Source: Diploptera punctata
Taxonomy: Eukaryota; Arthropoda; Insecta; Blattodea; Blaberidae
Direction of reading: 5' to 3'
Assembly: GCA_030220185.1 (NCBI GenBank)
Contig: JASPKZ010007286.1
Span: 930,001-994,000 of the forward strand
Length of the DNA: 64,000 nucleotides
The notes under the pieces were generated by a model that was not told the DNA's origin, did no database searches, and saw only the letters and a list, made by a program, of their open reading frames with translations. The translations under genes and the position numbers were made by a program. Shown one piece after another: positions 41,241-53,004 of the stretch (within the stretch, counting starts at the first letter, position 1; each line of letters opens with the position of its first letter).

Positions 41241-41515
41241 CGGCAGCAATGCTACCGCCGGCATAGCTCTCAGTGTCAGTAAAGCACACAAGGCACTAAT
41301 GGTGAATGAAAGAGGGGCATGGAAGCTTCTTGTAGGAAAACCAGAGGGAAAACGACCAGTTGGTAGACCAAGATTGAGATGGGAGGATAACATTAACCAT
41401 GATGTGAGGAAAGTATATATTACAGGGGATGATTAGCTCAGGATGGGGATGTGCGGAGAGCTAATGTCCGCGCGGCCACGAACCTACGGGTTCGATAGTA
41501 CCAGTGAGTTTGTTA
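41241..41515 (+). mobile_element. RTE-like LINE with inverted 5' segment
   Basis: 41241-41295 (cggcagcaatgctaccgccg...) is the antisense of the LINE 5' leader at 5758-5810. It is followed directly by sense C-terminal sequence from 'aatgaaagaggggcatgg' to 'gatagtaccagtgag'. This is the layout expected from 5' inversion during target-primed reverse transcription. Confidence 0.7.
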
Positions 41516-41874
41516 TAAGTTATGTGTGTACACGTAGCATCTCTGCTCGCTATAAAACCGGATCTTCAAAGAAGAGTGTACATAATAATCTCTAGTTACG
41601 TAAGATAGTTACTGGATATTCCTTAGAATAACGGATTTATTGTAATCATTGCTCTACTTCATGGAAGAGAAAGGAAGAACAAGGGATTAGTGTCCCTCTG
41701 TGATGTTGATGTTATTTACTCCATGACTAACAGTACTCTACAGGAAGCTTTTGCGTGTTTAGAGTAGAATTATATAGACTAAACTTTAACAACTTTCTTT
41801 TAAATTATTGATATTATTGATAAGCTGTGATGTTGGCTATAATGTGGAAAGAGATATTGACTCCAAAATAAATA
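41516..41874. other. Unassigned
   Basis: No feature recognised. Confidence 0.35.
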
Positions 41875-42325
41875 AATTTCAGACGGTGTGTGGAACAATA
41901 CAGAGAACATTCAAAAATAAAATTAGAAAAGAAACCAAAATAAAAATGTATAATGTTATGGCGGTTCCCACAATATTGTAGGGATGTGAAACTTGGGCTC
42001 CAGTGAAAAGACAGAAGGATAGAATACAGACGGCAGAGATGAGGTTCCTAAGACAAGTAAAAGGATGTACAAGACTTGATAGAATAAGAAATGAGGATAT
42101 AAGAGAAGAATTGAAAGTACAGCCTTTATTGGATAAAGTCACGAATTACAGACAGAAATGGATTGATCACATGGATGGAATGAGTAAGGAGAGATATCCA
42201 TTGTTAGCCAGGAACTATCAAGCAAGAGCAAGACGTGATGTTGGAAGACCTAGAAGACGTTGGGCTGATGTAATATGAAGTCGGAACGGGCAATTGCCTA
42301 ATCCCTGGAGTGATGATGATGATGA
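41875..42325 (+). pseudogene. LINE ORF2 C-terminus, (atg)n-tailed
   Basis: Reads KMYNVMAVPTIL, a stop, GCETWAPVKRQKDRI, then MRFLRQVKGCTRLDRIRNED, NYRQKWIDHMDGMSKERYP and GRPRRRWADVI, before 'cggaacgggcaattgcctaa' and (gat)n. Same family layout as 60700-61190. Confidence 0.7.
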
Positions 42326-42334
42326 TTGATAAGC

Positions 42335-42680
42335 ACATGCGAAATGAAAATCTTAAGAACTATTCAGGGGAAAACATTATTTGATAAAATACACAACACA
42401 GAAATTAAGGACAACTGCCATATTCAAGACATAACCAAATTTATTATAGATAGACGAAAATATTGGAAGGGTCATATAGAAGGAATGGAAGAAAACCGGA
42501 TTGCAAAAAGAGCTAAAGAAGATAGACCAATGGACGGGAGAAGAACAAGAGGAAGACCTGCCAAGAGATGGATAGACAGTGAATGTACATCCAGTACGTC
42601 TTCCTCCGAGGAGTGATTTTGGAAATAAACAGGATGAAAATCCTACAAATTAAGTTTAAGAAGAAGAAGAAGACATTATT
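42335..42680 (+). pseudogene. LINE ORF2 C-terminus, (aag)n-tailed
   Basis: CEMKILRTIQGKTLFDKIHN, then YWKGHIEGMEENRIAKRAKE and TRGRPAKRWIDSE in one intact 96-residue frame. Second copy of the family at 24185-24625. Confidence 0.75.
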
Positions 42681-42681
42681 T

Positions 42682-43250
42682 AGCCTCATGCGTTAGTGGT
42701 CAGCGTTTCTGATTACTGTTCAAGAGGTCCCGGGTTCAAATCCTGTGGTTGCCCATGGTTTGGAATTTGGCTTAAGTTTAGGTTAGGAACGGGACACGCT
42801 GTAGCGTAATGGTTAAGGCACTGCGCTACAAGCCGAGAGGTCGAGGGTTCGAGTCCCAGTGGGTTCAGGATTTTTAAACTGTCCCTAACCTTCTGGCGGC
42901 ACTATGGTCCTGGGGTCGACTCGGCCTCTTAACGGAAATGAGTACCAGACGCTTGTTCTGGGGTAAAGACGGCCGTAACGCAGGGCTAACAACCCGGCTG
43001 ACATCTAGTGCCGACTGTCCAGAAAATTGGGAGCCTTAACTTCCTACTACCCCAAGGGCCTCTTGAGGTCTGTAGTGGGATACCTTTACCTTTTTTTTTA
43101 GGTTAGGAACTCATCATTTATCACCCATCATATCATCGGGGTAATGTAACCCCGCCTTCCAGGCGCCCCAACCTCAGAAGTGGGTTACAAGTACGCCATG
43201 CCAGGAGGGAAACCAGGAATGTCGAAAGACAACCTGGGGCATTTGAAAAA
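42682..43250 (+). mobile_element. Chimeric SINE: distinct tRNA head plus tail e, split by SINE-C
   Basis: Head 'gcctcatgcgttagtggtca' (A box) and 'cccgggttcaaatcctgtgg' (B box), unlike the SINE-D head. After SINE-C is removed, the body continues into tail e (gtaaccccgccttccaggcg, gaaagacaacctggggcatt) as at 12930-13105 and 60070-60245. Confidence 0.75.
42791..43096 (+). mobile_element. SINE-C with 14-bp TSD
   Basis: Direct repeat tttaggttaggaac at 42777-42790 and 43097-43110. Full length, ending in a T-rich run. Confidence 0.95.
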
Positions 43251-43339
43251 AAAAAATAAGCATGGGGTCCGACGCTTTTAAATAACCTGACATCGATAAT
43301 TGAGTTCTCAAATTTATATTATAAATAATGAATTAGCTT

Positions 43340-43560
43340 ATTTTTGCGCGGTAGTGCGTTCTGCCGTACTTACAGCAATGGCGATCGTGATTGAAAATTC
43401 AACTTCCTATATTCCGGGGTTGCCAATCTAAATAATAACTATACTGTAATATTACATATTACAAAACGCGTGTGGGAAGTAAAACCACTGCCCTCTATGT
43501 AAATACTACATACAATGTATATAGAAAAAATATCCAAAAGGTAGTGTTAATATACAATAC
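43340..43560 (+). repeat. Dispersed repeat J, second copy, first part
   Basis: Matches 2630-2845 ('gtacttacagcaatggcgat', 'gggaagtaaaaccactgc'). The rest of J appears from 45290. The intervening 43561-44100 and 44900-45290 are unassigned. Confidence 0.65.
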
Positions 43561-44107
43561 GATTAGTATAGCACTGGACAGCAGACCCGGGGATATCACT
43601 ATACACTGCTGACGCAATCGCGGCGGGGAACGGACAGCGTAGGATCTCGGTGATACAACCACACACATTTTCGTAACTATTTGACAAATTGTCGTACTTG
43701 CCAACTTTATTGAAGCAGGTGTTGGAATTGTTCACCTACGTTGTCCATATATTTTTGACACCTCTTTATAAAATTTGTTGTACAGATTATGGACTGTTGA
43801 ACGTGATGGAATTTTTTACACCCGGGAATCGTGTTTCAAAACGTCTTCGTACTTGGCTGGCAGACTGAGTTGACTCGACTCTGTAATGGAAGTAGGATCA
43901 TTTTTCAAACATGTATTCTCCTTCAGATCTCGTCAAGGAAACATCCAGTTTTCTGGAAGCGTCCTCGACAGTTAGGAAGGGAATCATATCTGCATTCATG
44001 AAACTAACTTCCAGCTATTTTAGGGTTTTCTTTCCCTCTTTAGCTACTGTGACATATTTTCTCTCGTTCATGATGATGAGTGATTTTATCCATCGCCAGC
44101 GCTGACC

Positions 44108-44290
44108 AGACGCAGATCAGGAGACAAAGAACCAGTGGTCGGACATTAACAAGCCTTTCTGACGCTGGTCGTCACTGATGATCCTGATGATCTAGCCGAC
44201 ACACTAAGCCGCCAGGAGGAAGACTGCCACCACCGCAGAAGCCGCCAACCCTCAAAAGGGGCAAGAGCGGGAAGCCAAGTCGACATTCCA
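44108..44290 (-). repeat. Dispersed repeat M, partial
   Basis: Reverse complement of part of 22505-22680 ('ccagtggtcggacattaaca'). Confidence 0.6.
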
Positions 44291-44389
44291 ATCAGAAACG
44301 GCTCTTTTCGGATTTAGCTGATCTGATTATAATTTAGAATTTTGAAAATTTATTGGACTTTAATAATTTTACTAGTGGGCACTAGGGGG

Positions 44390-44885
44390 CTGAAAATATA
44401 TAAAACTATTATTCTACCAGTTATATTATATGGGTGCGAAACATGGACTCTTACTTTAAGGGAGGAAAGGAGATTACGAGTATTTGAGAATAAAGTTCTT
44501 ACGAAAATTTTTGGACCAAAGAGAGATGAACAGACAGGTGAATGGAGAAGACTACTTAACAATGAACTACATGGTCTTTATACGAAGCCAGATATAATAA
44601 GAACAATTAAGTCTCGTAGACTGCGATGGGCAGGACATGTTGCACGAATGGGAAATGAAAGACGTGCATGGAAGCTTCTTGTAGGAAAGCCAGAGGGAAA
44701 ATGCCCAGTTGGTAGACCAAGAATGAGGTGGGAGAACAACATTAACTATGATTTGAGGGAAGTAGATTATACAGGGAATGATTGGAAAGCATTAGCTCAG
44801 GATAGGGATGTATGGAGAGCTTATGTCCGCGCGGCCATGAACCTACGGGTTCGATAGTGCCAGTGAGTAAGTAAGTAAGTAAGTA
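44390..44885 (+). mobile_element. RTE-like LINE, 5'-truncated, with 16-bp TSD
   Basis: Direct repeat agtgggcactaggggg at 44374-44389 and 44886-44901. The copy ends in five gtaa units. It looks young: the coding part is intact. Confidence 0.95.
44393..44857 (+). pseudogene. RTE-like LINE ORF2 C-terminus, intact frame
   Basis: LKIYKTIILPVILYGCETWT, TLREERRLRVFENKVL, DEQTGEWRRLLNNELHGLY, RRLRWAGHVARMGNERRAWK, GRPRMRWENNINYDLREVDY and the end MNLRVR. This is the post-RT C-terminal region. There is no start codon of its own and no RT, so no product is expected. Confidence 0.85.
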
Positions 44886-45625
44886 AGTGGGCACTAGGGG
44901 GAACACTCCGACATTTGCCTTAACAACAAATATTGTTTATAAATAAATACACGTTGTTCAGTAGAAAAATTATTAGCCATTATACAGTTTATACTCATTC
45001 ACACGTGATTCACTTTACACTTATGTTTTATAAGATACACATTTTAAAATTGAAATAACTTATACACATGTCATTAAGTTCATATTATACACACGTCATT
45101 CAGTTCACAAGGAAAAGCGATCAAGCACCTTATCTACTCGAGGTACACTATCTAACTGGGAATGCGTGGGATGTACTCGTTAACTGCTGAGTCAGCGCAT
45201 ATTTCAAGTCCCGTGCCTGCACGTGTAAGCCTTCGTTATCGCACAGCACAAAACCCGCGTCTGCTGTCCACTGCTATACTGATCTCACTGCACATGATAC
45301 GAAACAAATCACTGCATTTTAAATTAACTCAACTTTATTTGAAACAACATAACTCTTTAACTTTAACTCACTGGTAATATCGAACCCGTAGGTTCATGGC
45401 CGCGCGGACATAAGCTATCCATACATCCCTATCCCCAGTCAATGTTTTCCAATCATCCCCTGTATAATTTACTTCCCTCAAATCATAGTTAATGTTATTC
45501 TCCCACCTCATTCTTGGTCTATCAACTGGGCATTTCGCCTCTGGTTTTCGTACAAGAATCTTCCATGCACGTCTTTCATTCCCCATTCGTGCCACATGTC
45601 CTGCCCATCGCAGTCTACGAGACTT

Positions 45626-46840
45626 GGCGTCCAAAAAGGTTCAGTGTTAGGACCACTTCTGTTCTCTATCTATGTTAACGATATATCCACTAGACTTACC
45701 TATTGTCGATATCACCTATACGCTGACGATTTGCAAATTTACATTCACTCCCATCCTGACGATGTACATGACACACTAGACAAATTAAATAGTGACCTAG
45801 ACTCAATTTCCCAATGGTCGAAGAAACATGGACTTAATCTAAATACTGACAAGACACAGTGCATAATTATAGGACATCGGCGAATCCAAAGCATTATAAA
45901 TTACGAAAATATCCCTACCATTCTCCCTAAATGACAAAAATATCCCCTACAGCTCAGTAGTAAAAAATCTGGGTATCTATATGGACCAACACCTAGACTG
46001 GAAAATCCAGGTGAATAATACCTGCAAGAAAGTGTTCTCAATTCTTCACTCCCTAAATAGTTTTAAAAACTTCCTTCCCACAAAATTAAAACAAATACTT
46101 GTACAGACTCTTATAATGCCACACTTCGACTACTGCGACATATTACTGACTAATCTTACAACTGATCTATCTGACAGACTACAGCGTGCTCATAATGCGT
46201 GCATTCGATTTATATTCAATCTCCGTCGTTATGACCACGTGTCTCCTTCATTTCAGGCCTTATCATGGCTACGCCTAAATGACAGAAGAACTTTACATTC
46301 ACATACCTTAGTATTCCAAATTCTGCACACATATTTACCAACTTATTTAACAACACGTTTTCAACATTTATCGGCTCATCACAATTTAGGAACAAGATCA
46401 CAAGACTCTTCTTTACTTTTGATACCACAACACAGGACCTGTCTGTACTCTGAATCTTACACAATATCTATGGCTAGAGCATGGAACTCACTTCCCAGTC
46501 ATGTCAGGGACTGTCAATCGCTATCATTATTTAAATCCAAATTAACTGATATCTTAAGTTCGACACAATGAAAACATTAACTACATAACAACTATATAGA
46601 GCATTCTATTAATAATCATGTAGGAAGCTACTTACTTTATTTTATATAATTTTAATTTTATTATATTCTATGTTTTTGTTAGCATTAGCTAGTATTAGAT
46701 CCATCATCATTGTATTTTGTTTAGTCTGTATTTTAATATCTTAAAATTGTAATATGTACGTAATTTTTGTATAATTTTACTATTCGCTGGTTGAGTGGAA
46801 GAGAAGGCCTTATGGCCTTAACTCTGCCAGCTAAAATAAA

Positions 46841-46879
<39 letters not shown>
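45626..46879 (+). mobile_element. CR1/L2-like LINE, 5'-truncated, nested
   Basis: Carries RT through C-terminus, then the 3' UTR hairpin (aaggccttatggcctt) and an (att)n tail ending 46879. Left junction is in the RT domain. No TSD is visible. Confidence 0.85.
45627..46571 (+). pseudogene. CR1/L2-like reverse transcriptase, C-terminal half
   Basis: Starts GVQKGSVLGPLLFSIYVNDI, then HLYADDLQIYIHS (catalytic YADD), SISQWSKKHGLNLNTDKTQC; a frameshift near 45930; then VVKNLGIYMDQHLDWK, MPHFDYCDILL, RLQRAHNACIRFIFNLRRYD, ALSWLRLNDRRTLHSHTLVF and MARAWNSLPSHVRDCQSLSL, stopping at 46571. This is the usual order for the CR1/L2/Jockey group. Only one frameshift, so fairly young. Confidence 0.85.
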
Positions 46880-46882
<3 letters not shown>

Positions 46883-47330
46883 GTCCTCATTATATTTGGC
46901 TTCCTATAAAGACCATGTAATTCACTGTTATGCAGTCTTCTCCATTCACCTATCTGTTCATTTCTCTTTGGTCCAAAAATGTTCCTAAGAACTTTATTCT
47001 CAAATGCTCGTAAAACAATAAATACGCACTTGCCACCATTTTATTACTAATGTTGCCTTCGGCCTCCTGTAGTTTCAAGTAATAAACACTGCCCACACTG
47101 TTAACGTTATTCAATTGTTTATAATGAACGCAAATATTTCCAACAAAGATGTTATTATTTTACTATTATTCATTATTTTGAAAACACCATCGCGCAAAAA
47201 CTAATGTACAACGCACGTTTGTGAAGTGTTTAACAGAATCTAGAAAATTAAAAACCTCATCGCTGGGTTTTAAAACATTTTCCTAGATTCTGTAAAAACC
47301 TCTTCCCAACCTCGCATCGTAATATGAATG

Positions 47331-47875
47331 AGAAATTTTGACATTAATTCGAATAGTATTGTAATGACTTTTTTTATATGATTGAATATTATTGTTATTA
47401 TGGGATTTGTATTTTTTATTTCTCCTTTCAACAAAAGAAATACCTATTCCGTGAACCACCAAAATGGGACCATAATTTGGACCTGCTGAGGAATTTACAC
47501 AGTCCCTAGTCACGGAATTTTGTATTGCTAGAGGTCAGTTCTCTAGGAATATCAGATTAGACAGAAATAATATAATATTATGCACGTTACTATTCTGTCG
47601 ATCAACTTGGCAACATGTGATAGATATGTGGAAAATGTATGTTCTGGGTGACATAAGCACATACATGATGAAGGTTACCTGCGGCACATACCTGAGCGTG
47701 CCCTTGAACTTGAGGCAATTACTATGCTCCAAACAACATCGGTCGCTCTGGTCAAATTCCTGGCACACGCGCCTTTATATTCCCATGGGAGGAAATTCTT
47801 AAATACCTTAATTGGATCAGGAGCAAATTCATTCATTTTGAGAACTTCCCTCATCATTGAGGGGTTTCTCCAACC
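47331..47875. other. Unassigned
   Basis: No repeat or coding feature I can support. Confidence 0.35.
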
Positions 47876-48440
47876 AATCTTCATCATCATCATCATCATC
47901 ATCAACAACAAGGATAAAGCCCAATGGCCTGTTCCGATCTCATTATAGGTCGAATTGGTCCTTCCATCTCTTCTATGGTCTTCCCAACATTCTTCTTCCT
48001 TTTGGTTTATAATTATACATTCTTCTTGGTATGCGCTGTTCATTCATTCGTAATACGTGCTGAAGATAAGCATTTTGATAATATTTTATTCTTCCACAGA
48101 GATTAAATATATTAAGTTCTGTTCTTATATCTTCGTTCTTCTTTTTATCTGTCCTTTGGTATCCTGCTATTGCTCTCAACATCTTCATTTCAGCAGCCTC
48201 TAGTTGTTTACTATCTGCCTTTGTTAGTGTCCAGGTTTCACATCCATAGATAAGAGATGGAACTGCCAATACTTCGTAAAACTTCAAAATAGTTTATTTT
48301 CTAGTCTTATTCAATAAAGTGCGTTTAATTGTGCCACATAGATAATTGAATCGTTGTATTTTAGCGTGTTTATCTAAATTTCTGTCATTGCCTAAATGAC
48401 ATCCCAAATAATTAAAATTCTAAACTTGGTCTATAATTAC
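47876..48440 (-). pseudogene. LINE ORF2 C-terminus, (atg)n-tailed
   Basis: Minus strand: MKFYEVLAVPSLIYGCETWT, LEAAEMKMLRAIAGYQRTDK, YLQHVLRMNEQRIPRRMYNY and GRRMLGRP, then the (gat)n tail at 47880. Upstream (to 48440) is the L.Y..K.....I...R...G-type leader in broken frames. Confidence 0.7.
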
Positions 48441-48479
48441 ACCAATCTTAGTAATTAAAATGACTTTTAAAAAATTACA

Positions 48480-48877
48480 TAAATGACTTCTTCTTCCTTT
48501 CCAGGATTAGCCAGGATTAGGTCAATGCGACCTGTTCCGTTCTCAAGTCCATAGTTTCCTTGGCCGTCCGAAAGATACATAAATGACTACGGACTTACAG
48601 ACTATCAGTTTGTAACAAATATTCACAAATTTGCCTTAATTACATATCTCCACCGTTCTCTGTCCTCTGTGTCTTCATCCGTTAGACTAAATTGAATTCT
48701 GAATGTTATTCTTCCAAGTTCTTCTTGCTCTTCCTTTTCTGCTCCTTCTTTCAATTTTCCATCCATAGACAGCCTTCGGTAGTCTTCCATCCTGCATTCT
48801 TCTTATGTGCCCATACCATCTTAGCCTTCTGTGTTCAATCTCATGGGTAAAACTTTTATAAAAAACACGGTTACATA
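48480..48877 (-). pseudogene. LINE ORF2 3' end, another family
   Basis: Minus strand contains HRRLRWYGHIRRMQDGRLPK and RRSRKGRARRTWKNNIQ, then a 3' UTR with 'gaacaggtcgcattgacc' and (aag)n-like end near 48490. It is cut on the right by SINE-C. Confidence 0.65.
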
Positions 48878-48891
48878 TTTCGTAATAAATA

Positions 48892-49187
48892 AAGTAAAGT
48901 AAAGTAATCCCACTACAGGCCTCGGGAGGCCCTTGGGGTAGTAGGAGGTTAAGGCTCCTACTTTTTCTAGACAATCGGCACTTGATGTCAGCCGGGTTGT
49001 CAGCCCTGCGTGACGACCGCCTTTACCCCAGAACAAGCGCCTGGTACTCATTTCCGTTAGAGGCTGAGTCGACCCCAGGGCCATAGTGCCGCCAGAAGTT
49101 TAAAAATCCTGACCCCACCGGGACTTGAACCCTCGACCTTCCGACTTTTAGCGCAGTCCCTTAACCACTACGCTACGGCGTCCCCCC
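48892..49187 (-). mobile_element. SINE-C with 14-bp TSD
   Basis: Direct repeat tttcgtaataaata at 48878-48891 and 49188-49201. Full length, with (aagt)n-like tail at the left. Confidence 0.95.
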
Positions 49188-49359
49188 TTTCGTAATAAAT
49201 AGGCTGTAACAATCTTTAAATGCTAAATATTGATGTCAATAAAAGAACATGCATTCTCACACATTTATTAAATTAATGATGGATTAACAAATATTCAGCA
49301 AGGTATTTAGAACTTATTATAGGATTGGATTTGCAGATATACACTGTATAAAACCCATG

Positions 49360-49640
49360 GAGCGACAGGCCTAGAAGGCCGGCTGTTGGCCTCACATGTA
49401 CACGTGTTAATCACCGAGGTAGACGATCATGCAGCCAGTGTAGGGATAAAATGTGGTGAACATTTCGGGTACCCCAGCCGTTTTATCTGGTTTATTCAAC
49501 CTTAACCCACTACCTATTGTAGCTACCCAAATTCTTCACGGCACTGCTGGGTGGGCACCCGTCCCATTCCATAAAAGCACTTTTTTTTTTCCATACAGAC
49601 CCAAACTAGCGCAAGTTCCACAGACTGTATAAGGTAGCCT
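49360..49640 (-). mobile_element. SINE-B, old copy
   Basis: 'cggctgttggcctcacatgt', 'ccagtgtagggataaaatgt' and 'tgctgggtgggcacccgtcc' match SINE-B with many changes; the head is lost. Confidence 0.65.
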
Positions 49641-49784
49641 TAAATGATTCTGTGCGTATTTTGTCATTTCTCAAATGTTAACTTTTTTTGTATTTCTCCT
49701 CAGAAATATTTTTATGGTGTGGTTTTCTAAATCGGGGCGGGGGGAAGTAAAACGAAGGTTATGAGATTTTAAAATGTAGAGTTC

Positions 49785-49858
49785 AAATAAAAAATAATAC
49801 AATTAAAAGAAGCTCAAAATATCACTTCCTAAAATTAAATATTAAAATATATATTATT
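49785..49858. mobile_element. Foldback FB2 end fragment
   Basis: 'atatcacttcctaaaattaa' matches the right end of FB2 at 19600-19640. Confidence 0.55.
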
Positions 49859-49860
49859 TG

Positions 49861-50150
49861 ATTGGGGTTACGCCGTAGCGTAGTGGTGAAGGCACTGCGC
49901 TACAAGCCGGAAGGCCGAGGGTTCGAGTCCCGGTGGGGTCAGGATTTTTAAACTTACCCAAACCTTCTGGCGGCACTGTGGCCTGGGGTTGACTCAGCCT
50001 CTAACTGAAATGAGTACCGTACGCTTGTTCTGGGGGTAAAGGCGGCCGTCACGCAGGGCTGACATCAAGTGCCGATTGTCTAGAAAAGTGGGAACCTTAA
50101 CCTCCCATACCCCAAGGGCCTGAGGCCTGTAGTGGGATCACTTTACTTTG
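49861..50150 (+). mobile_element. SINE-C
   Basis: Head 'cgccgtagcgtagtggtgaa' with 'ggttcgagtcccggtggggt' and the usual body, directly followed by SINE-B. Confidence 0.85.
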
Positions 50151-50490
50151 TCCCGCGCCGTAGCCGAGTGGTTAAGGCAGGAAGCCTTGGCGTAGAGCTA
50201 CGGGACTTGCGCTGGTTCGAGTCTCCATGGGGGAACAAATTTTCTCATGGTATTTCGGCCAATATGGGACCGGTGCCCACCCAGCATCGTGAGGCATTTT
50301 GGTAGCTACAATAAGTAGCGGCTCTAGGTTGAGAAAACCAGCTATAACGGCTGGGGGACTCGACATGCTGACCACATGTAACCCCAACACTGGCTGATGA
50401 TCATCTACCTCTGTGATTGACACATGTGGATATTAGGCCAGCAGGCGGCTGGTAGGCTAAGGGCCATGTAGGCCTGTCGCGCCAGGAGTA
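50151..50490 (+). mobile_element. SINE-B
   Basis: Complete plus-strand copy from 'cccgcgccgtagccgagtgg' to 'gcctgtcgcgccaggagta'. Confidence 0.85.
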
Positions 50491-50687
50491 TTTTTTTATT
50501 ATTTCATTATTATCTAATCTTTTGTGTTTCTCAATTTTTATAATTTTTTCTATCTTATACGTCGTACTTAAAAGCCCATCACGCAAGAACTGCCTAAAGT
50601 AAGCGAATTCCTTAGAAATCGAAGTTATGTTTACGGAATACAACTTTCTTCTGTTAAATTGGAGAAACTCAATTTCTTATGCTAACG

Positions 50688-51320
50688 AATTCAAATACCT
50701 AGGAACAAAAATCACAAATAGGAATGAGATGCACAAGGAAATTACACAAATGCTCAATTCTGGGAATGCGTGCTAGTATGGATTACAGAGACTCTTGATG
50801 TCCCAACTTCTTTCAAAAAACATTAAACTGAAAATATATAAAACTATTATTCTACCAGTTATATTATATGGATGTGAAACATGGACTCTTACTTTAAGGG
50901 AGGAAAGGAGATTACGAGTATTTCAGAATAAAGTTCTTAAGGAAACTTTTGGATCAAAGAGAGCTGAACAGACAGGTGAATGGAGAAAACTACATAACCG
51001 TGAAATACATTGTCTTTATAGGAAGCCAGATATAATAACAATTAAGTCTCGAAGACTGCGATGGGCAGGACATGTGGCACGAATGGGGAATGAAAGACGT
51101 GCATGGAAGCTTCTTGTAGGAAAACCAGAGAGGGAAACACCCGGTTGGTAGACCAAGAATGAGGTGAGAGAATAACATTAACCATGATTTGAGGGAAGTA
51201 GATTATACAGGGAATGATTGGAAAACATTAGCTCAGGATATGAATGTATGGAAAGCGTATGTCCGTGCGGCTATGAACCTACGGGTTCGATAGTGCCAGT
51301 GAGTAAGTAAGTAAGTAAGT
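50688..51320 (+). mobile_element. RTE-like LINE, 3' 0.63 kb
   Basis: From EFKYLGTKITNRNEMHKEI through LKIYKTIILPVILYGCETWT and RRLRWAGHVARMGNERRAWK to five gtaa units. A frameshift lies near 51130 and one stop near 50775. Confidence 0.85.
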
Positions 51321-51374
51321 ACGTAACCTATTTAAACGTATTGGAAATTATAGAAAACAAATGTATCATAATTT

Positions 51375-51700
51375 ACTACATTTGAAATGAGATATCTTCG
51401 GAGGACTGCAGGATACACACTACTAGATCACAAAAAAAAAATGAAGACATCTTAGAAGAATTACACATGGAATCTTTAGAAAACAAAATTTCTGATTATA
51501 AGTCAAGATGGATACAACATGTTCATCGAATGGAAGATCACAGAATACCCAAACAAATGTTAAGATATCAACCTGCAGGAATAAGAAGACCAGAACGTCC
51601 ACTCAAAAGACTTCTGGATGGTGTTTCTCTTGAGGCCGAAACAGGTCAACAAATGGCCTAAATTCGTGAATGTACTATGATGATGATGATGATGAATAAC
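51375..51700 (+). pseudogene. LINE ORF2 C-terminus (LEAETGQ family)
   Basis: MESLENKISDYKSRWIQHVH, RMEDHRIPKQMLRYQPAG and RPLKRLLDGVSLEAETGQ, then (atg)n. The same family, reversed, is at 63113-64000. Confidence 0.75.
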
Positions 51701-51807
51701 GTTGCTTAATTTAACACAGATTTAAGTACTGCTTAATGTTTCCATCACTTTATTAAATAAATTAAACTAATGTATCTTACAGGATTCATTGCCAATTTAA
51801 GGGTTAG

Positions 51808-51910
51808 TGAAATTGTATTACACTCCAATTGAACCCAGGAAGTTACTACAGACCTCATGGGTCCCTCTAAGTACAGACGGTAGATGTTGCCAAACTCATA
51901 ATAACAGTAG
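51808..51910 (+). repeat. Dispersed repeat K, second copy
   Basis: Matches 2187-2300. Confidence 0.6.
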
Positions 51911-51914
51911 GCCT

Positions 51915-52310
51915 ATATGTTTGCCTCTGGTCCCGAGGATCACGGGTTCAAACCCGGCCGGGGTGATGGATTTTTTAGGACGGAAAAATCCAAGGAGAAG
52001 GCGAATCCTGCGGGAGGGACTTTAAGCCGTGGGTCCCGAGTCTGAAGATTTTCAGGCTCATAAAAGATCCTTAAGCCTGAATGAAAAGGCCTCTAAGCAA
52101 AATTTACCGAATTTTCCCGTTCCTAGTACTACCTTGGTTTCCTAGATGTCAGTATGAGGCGGAACGCTGACCACGGGCCACTCCTATGACATCTATACGA
52201 AAGCAAATGTAACTAAATTAGTATGGTTCAAATTCTTCCCTGTAGGGGGACAGCGCCTAAATCTCTGTTAAGGGAAACTGGGCTTACAAGAAGAAGATTA
52301 ATTTTGAATG
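51915..52310 (+). mobile_element. SINE-A
   Basis: Plus-strand copy from 'cacgggttcaaacccggccg' to 'gggcttacaagaagaagatt'. The A-box part of the head is replaced by repeat K sequence. Confidence 0.85.
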
Positions 52311-53000
52311 AATTAAGTAATAAATCAATCTCACATAGAAGGACACGTTTACTAAAGATAATTGCTTCACAAGAGCAATGTTATTTTCTAGACGTGAAAT
52401 CCCTAAAGATGATCGCTGAAGATCTATAAAAATATTTCAAAAATATTTTCATGAAAACTTCGAATATATTTCGCGACTCGAATTATTTCACAGATCTTAA
52501 ACTGGTTTATCACAAGAGGTCCTACAACTTAACATGAAAGACGATAAGGTGCCTACACGATGTGATTCTGAAGTTACGAGCCGCCACTGTACTATTAAGT
52601 TGAGACAGCTGCTTCACGCGTGTAGCTGGACTACCAGGCACAAATCATCCTCATAAAAGAAAAGACATTCTTTCTATACATTCCAATGGCACAGAATGCT
52701 GGACAGTGAAAATACAGTAGGCAGGGGGTTCCAATTTTAAGAAAAAAAGAAAGGACGTGGAGATATATAAAATACAAAGCAAATAAGCTACTATGAGACC
52801 TCAAAATTTTATTATATAAAGGTATCCTTAAACAATCATCAACTGATACAGTCAGCAATGTCACTTATTTCATAATTGAAGGGCTTAGGGCAATAACATG
52901 ATAAACCACATATTGTTCTTTCTGAGATATAAGGATTTTAATGTTTCAAAAATTATAAATACTAATTGTGCTGTGTTGTTGTTAATACATTGTGTGTATT
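52311..53000. other. Unassigned
   Basis: No feature recognised on either strand. Confidence 0.35.
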
Positions 53001-53004
53001 TAGC

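Larger units (their letters stand above)
45351..47012 (-). mobile_element. RTE-like LINE split by another LINE
   Basis: The 3' part 45351-45625 and the 5' part 46880-47012 are consecutive in the family consensus (…gagactt | aactgt…). The CR1/L2-like LINE lies exactly between. Confidence 0.85.
45290..47330 (+). repeat. Dispersed repeat J, second copy, split by nested LINEs
   Basis: J sequence at 45290-45350 ('ttaaattaactcaactttat') resumes at 47013 ('caataaatacgcacttgcca') and runs to about 47330 ('ctcgcatcgtaatat'). It shows the uninterrupted order found broken at 2846-3011, 3363-3489 and 3766. Confidence 0.7.

Noticed and set aside
43911..44105. Short plus-strand frame as a gene
   Set aside because: 64 residues with no recognisable domain, no splice context and no conservation evidence.
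49860..50490. SINE-C plus SINE-B as one dimeric SINE
   Set aside because: They abut only here. At every other locus each occurs alone with its own ends.
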